From NCBI GenBank assembly GCA_016201575.1, contig JACQCN010000214.1, positions 1 to 6,282 of the forward strand: a stretch of 6,282 nt of DNA, read 5' to 3'. This stretch comes from Candidatus Rokuibacteriota bacterium (GTDB taxonomy: Bacteria > Methylomirabilota > Methylomirabilia > Rokubacteriales > CSP1-6). Below are positions 4,269-6,282 of the stretch, one piece after another. Position 1 is the stretch's first letter; each line of letters starts with the position of its first letter. Under the pieces are notes generated by a model. It was given only the letters and a program-made list of their open reading frames with translations, searched no databases and was not told the origin of the DNA. Both the position numbers and the translations under genes were made by a program.

Positions 4269-5436
4269 TCGCCCCCGCCTCCACCTGACGCGCGCGGGCG
4301 GGCGCACCCGCGTCCATCCCTGGATCTACCGCGGCGAGATCGCCGGCCTGGAGGGCGAGCCCGAGCCGGGCGCCGCCGTCACGGTCATCGACGGCAGCGG
4401 CGCCTTCGCCGGCGTCGGCTTCTACAACCCCCGCACGTCGCTCGCCTGTCGCATCTTGACGCGGCGCGAGGAAGCGGTCGACGCCGCCTTCTTCGCCGCC
4501 CGCATCGCCGGGGCGCTCGCCTATCGCCGGGCCGCGGGGCTCGCGAGCGACGCGTACCGGCTCGTCTGGAGCGAGGGCGACGGGCTGCCGGGCCTGGTCG
4601 TCGACCGCTACGGCGCGGTGAGCGTCGTGCAGTGCTTCACGCTCGGCATGTCCCGCGTGATCGACTGGATCGCCGCGGGGCTCCGCGCCGCCGTCGGCGA
4701 CGGCCCGGTCTACCTGGCCGACGATCCCGCGGGCGCGCGGCTCGAGGGCTTCGAGCCGCGGCGCGGGTGGCTCGACCGGGAGGGGCCGGAGACGGTCACC
4801 GTGCGCGAGGGCGACGCCCGCTTCCGCGTGCGCCTCGGCGCCGGCCACAAGACAGGGTTCTACCTGGACCAGGCCGAGAACCGCGCGCGGGTCGGGCGCC
4901 GGGCGGCCGGGCGACGGGTCCTCGACGCCTTCAGCTACAGCGGCGGGTTCGCCGTCCACGCTCTCGCGGCCGGCGCCGAGCACGCGATCTGCCTCGACTC
5001 CTCCCCCGAGGCGCTCGCCGGCGCCCGCGAGAACCTCGCCCTGAACGGCCTGGCCGAGCGCGCGGAGCTGCGCGAGGTCAACGCCTTCGACGAGCTGCGC
5101 CGGCTCGAGCGCGAGCATGCCCGCTTCGGGCTGGTGATCCTCGACCCGCCGCCGTTCACCCGGCGACGGGACGCGCTCGAGGCGGCGCGGCGCGGTTACA
5201 AGGAGATCAACCTGCGGGCGATGCGCCTGCTCGGTCCGGGCGGCCTCCTCGCGACCTTCTCCTGCTCGCACCACGTCTCGCCGGCCTTCTTCGAGGACGT
5301 CTGCCGGGCCGCAGCCGAGGACGCAGGCGTCACCCTGCGCACGCTCGGCGCCCTCACCCAGAGCGGGGATCATCCGGTCTTGCTGACGGTACCCGAAACG
5401 CGGTATTTGAAGGGTCTGCTCCTCGAGCGGCTCTGA
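4249..5436 (+). CDS. RlmI-like 23S rRNA (cytosine-5) methyltransferase
   Basis: This 395-aa protein resembles RlmI, which makes m5C1962 in 23S rRNA of E. coli. It has an N-terminal PUA-like RNA-binding domain (about 9-75, with HPWIYRGEI at 23-31 and GFYNP at 57-61), a linker, and a C-terminal Rossmann methyltransferase. Signature parts are GHKTGFYLDQAENR (199-212), VLDAFSYSGGF (224-234), LDPPPF (298-303) and SCSHH (338-342), whose Cys339 is the expected catalytic nucleophile. Length matches RlmI (about 396 aa). The start is TTG at 4249, inside the end of the previous methyltransferase (20-nt overlap) and without a Shine-Dalgarno, which implies coupling; no better in-frame start precedes the conserved PRLHLTRAGG. 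The target base in this organism is inferred by homology only. Confidence 0.88.
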   Translation: MSSDDGNRPRLHLTRAGGRTRVHPWIYRGEIAGLEGEPEPGAAVTVIDGSGAFAGVGFYNPRTSLACRILTRREEAVDAAFFAARIAGALAYRRAAGLASDAYRLVWSEGDGLPGLVVDRYGAVSVVQCFTLGMSRVIDWIAAGLRAAVGDGPVYLADDPAGARLEGFEPRRGWLDREGPETVTVREGDARFRVRLGAGHKTGFYLDQAENRARVGRRAAGRRVLDAFSYSGGFAVHALAAGAEHAICLDSSPEALAGARENLALNGLAERAELREVNAFDELRRLEREHARFGLVILDPPPFTRRRDALEAARRGYKEINLRAMRLLGPGGLLATFSCSHHVSPAFFEDVCRAAAEDAGVTLRTLGALTQSGDHPVLLTVPETRYLKGLLLERL

Positions 5437-5451
5437 GCTCAACCCACAGTC

Positions 5452-5457
5452 AGGAGG
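5452..5457 (+). promoter_or_regulatory. Shine-Dalgarno of the broken aldolase gene
   Basis: AGGAGG lies 5 nt before the GTG at 5463. It is among the best ribosome sites in the window and shows that the aldolase gene was once well translated. Confidence 0.6.
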
Positions 5458-5462
5458 ACGCC

Positions 5463-6110
5463 GTGCGCGAGAACACCCTGAAAGCGATCTGGGCCCGGGG
5501 CGACGCGGTCATCAACGGATGGCTAGGAGCGTGTCGGTGAAATCACCGCAAAACGGACAGACAGCGGTGACGGCATGAGGCGTCCGCGATCCCGAGGGTC
5601 CCGGGTCGAACCGGAGCGCATGCGGGTCAGCTCGTCCGGACGTGCAAGTACCCGCCCGCGGGCTACCGGAGCTTCGGCCCTGTCCGCGCCTCGATCTACG
5701 CCGGGACGGACTACGGCGACCGCGCCAACGACGACCTCCTGGTGATCCCGATGATCGAGACGGCGGAGGCCGTGAAGAACCTCGACGAGATCCTGAGCGT
5801 GCCCGGGATCGACGCCGTCTACGTCGGACCGGCCGACCTGAGCCTCTCGCTCGGGTGCCGGCCGCGCCTGGACCAGACGGACCCGCCGGTGGTCGAGGCG
5901 ATCCAGAAGATCCTCGCCGGGTGCAAGCGCCACCACGTGGTGGCCGGCCTCCACAACAACACGGTGGCCTACGCGCGGAAGATGATCGACGAGGGCTTCC
6001 AGTTCGTGACGATCGCCAGCGACAGCCGCTTCCTCGCCGCCAAGGCCAGCGAGGAGGTGGGCGCGCTCCGCAAGGCGGGAACCAAGACCGGCCGCCTCCC
6101 CGCCTACTGA
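5463..6110 (+). pseudogene. HpcH/HpaI-family aldolase, internally deleted
   Basis: The gene is a remnant of a class II, metal-dependent aldolase of the HpcH/HpaI (2,4-dihydroxyhept-2-enedioate aldolase/citrate lyase beta-like) family. The start (MRENTLKAIWARGDAVINGWL, 5463-5525) matches the family N-terminus. The frame then stops at TGA 5538-5540 and again at 5568-5570. From about 5631 to 6110, in the same frame, the C-terminal half resumes: CKYPPAGYRSFGP, then MIETAEAVKNLDEIL with the metal-binding Glu, VYVGPADLSLSLG with the metal-binding Asp, and FVTIASD. About 100 residues are missing, including the region that holds the catalytic His and Arg of HpcH. About 105 bp of unrelated sequence fills the gap. 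A protein could start at GTG 5742 (122 aa), but it would lack half of the barrel. It is either a true pseudogene or an assembly join error. Confidence 0.85.
5524..5630. other. Foreign segment inside the aldolase, possible insertion-sequence end
   Basis: These about 105 bp replace the missing third of the aldolase and have no homology to the flanks. The left edge reads CTAGGAGCGTGTCGGTGA and contains CGGTGA-AA-TCACCG, a perfect 6-nt inverted repeat (5535-5548); CGGTGA occurs again near 5565. Read on the other strand, the edge looks like the terminal repeats of some bacterial insertion sequences, but no transposase gene and no matching right end are present. The exact right border cannot be fixed by eye. 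Confidence 0.35.
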
Positions 6111-6282
6111 CCCACATTATTCACGAACGGTCGCGTGTGGCGGGCGGGTTCTGTCGCAGGGCGCAGCCCCCGCGGGTCCCGGTCCGTCACCCACTCGCCC
6201 GAACGCCGCGCGGCGCGCGGCGGACGGGACGAGGGGGGCCCACTGCGCGCGGCCCCGCGGGGACCGCACCCTGCGCCACCCG
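6111..6282. other. No recognisable gene; very GC-rich tail
   Basis: This 172-bp stretch after the aldolase stop holds no convincing reading frame. It begins with a short AT patch (CACATTATTCACGAACGG near 6113-6130) and then becomes extremely GC-rich. A perfect 7-bp stem (GCCGCGC, GGC loop, GCGCGGC, near 6204-6220) is present but has no T run. It may hold a promoter or element end that continues beyond the window. Confidence 0.4.

Noticed and set aside
1707..4307. Open frame of 866 codons on the minus strand across pdaD, speB and the methyltransferase
   Set aside because: It is antisense to three well-supported genes, rich in Arg/Gly/Ala/Val/His with no domain, and is explained by GC-rich third positions of the real frames.
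4198..5442. Open frame of 414 codons on the minus strand opposite the RlmI-like gene
   Set aside because: The sense strand encodes a full RlmI-like protein with all motifs; the antisense frame has no recognisable domain.
5595..5625. tRNA T-arm-like string (CGGGTCGAACC) inside the aldolase scar
   Set aside because: It lacks the TTCGA loop and no anticodon or acceptor stem can be folded around it.
5742..6110. Separate 122-aa gene starting at GTG 5742
   Set aside because: It is the C-terminal half of the aldolase; the family-like sequence continues upstream of this GTG in frame, so it is a fragment rather than its own gene.

Overview
This window is a GC-rich (roughly 70% by eye) bacterial chromosome segment with high-GC codon use and many GTG/TTG starts. 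The gene set (pyruvoyl-type arginine decarboxylase, prokaryotic AdoMet decarboxylase, a Thermus-like aminopropyltransferase, a DUF4321-like membrane protein, an HpcH/HpaI aldolase remnant) and the palindromic intergenic repeat fit an uncultivated soil or subsurface lineage such as Candidatus Rokubacteria/Methylomirabilota. That placement is an inference, because no rRNA or marker gene is present.

Layout: a palindromic repeat (32-162) abuts a minus-strand cluster that reads leftward: speH (AdoMet decarboxylase, 1780-1349), speE (aminopropyltransferase, 1345-425) and a small two-helix DUF4321-like protein (425-159). The cluster is very tightly packed: one stop plus one codon separate speH from speE, and speE and the DUF4321 gene share a TAGTG overlap. 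A 292-bp intergenic region (1781-2072) has the only AT-rich patches in the window. It holds candidate divergent promoters with the same -10 hexamer, a terminator-like hairpin on the minus strand and a very stable UNCG-loop hairpin in the rightward leader. Rightward come pdaD (pyruvoyl arginine decarboxylase, 2073-2552), speB (agmatinase-family ureohydrolase, 2565-3425), a class I SAM methyltransferase whose N-terminus lacks a usual start codon (about 3501-4268), an RlmI-like rRNA methyltransferase (4249-5436) and a broken HpcH/HpaI aldolase (5463-6110). The last 170 bp hold no recognisable gene.

Function: the divergent core encodes a full arginine-to-spermidine route: arginine to agmatine (PdaD), decarboxylated AdoMet supply (SpeH), aminopropyl transfer (SpeE) and urea release (SpeB). 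SpeE looks most like the Thermus triamine/agmatine aminopropyltransferase, so the order may be agmatine to N1-aminopropylagmatine to spermidine, without free putrescine. SpeB has a Tyr where the family normally has a conserved active-site His. I see no wholly new system. The points most worth checking are this pathway order, the atypical SpeB and SpeE residues, the missing methyltransferase start and the aldolase deletion scar.
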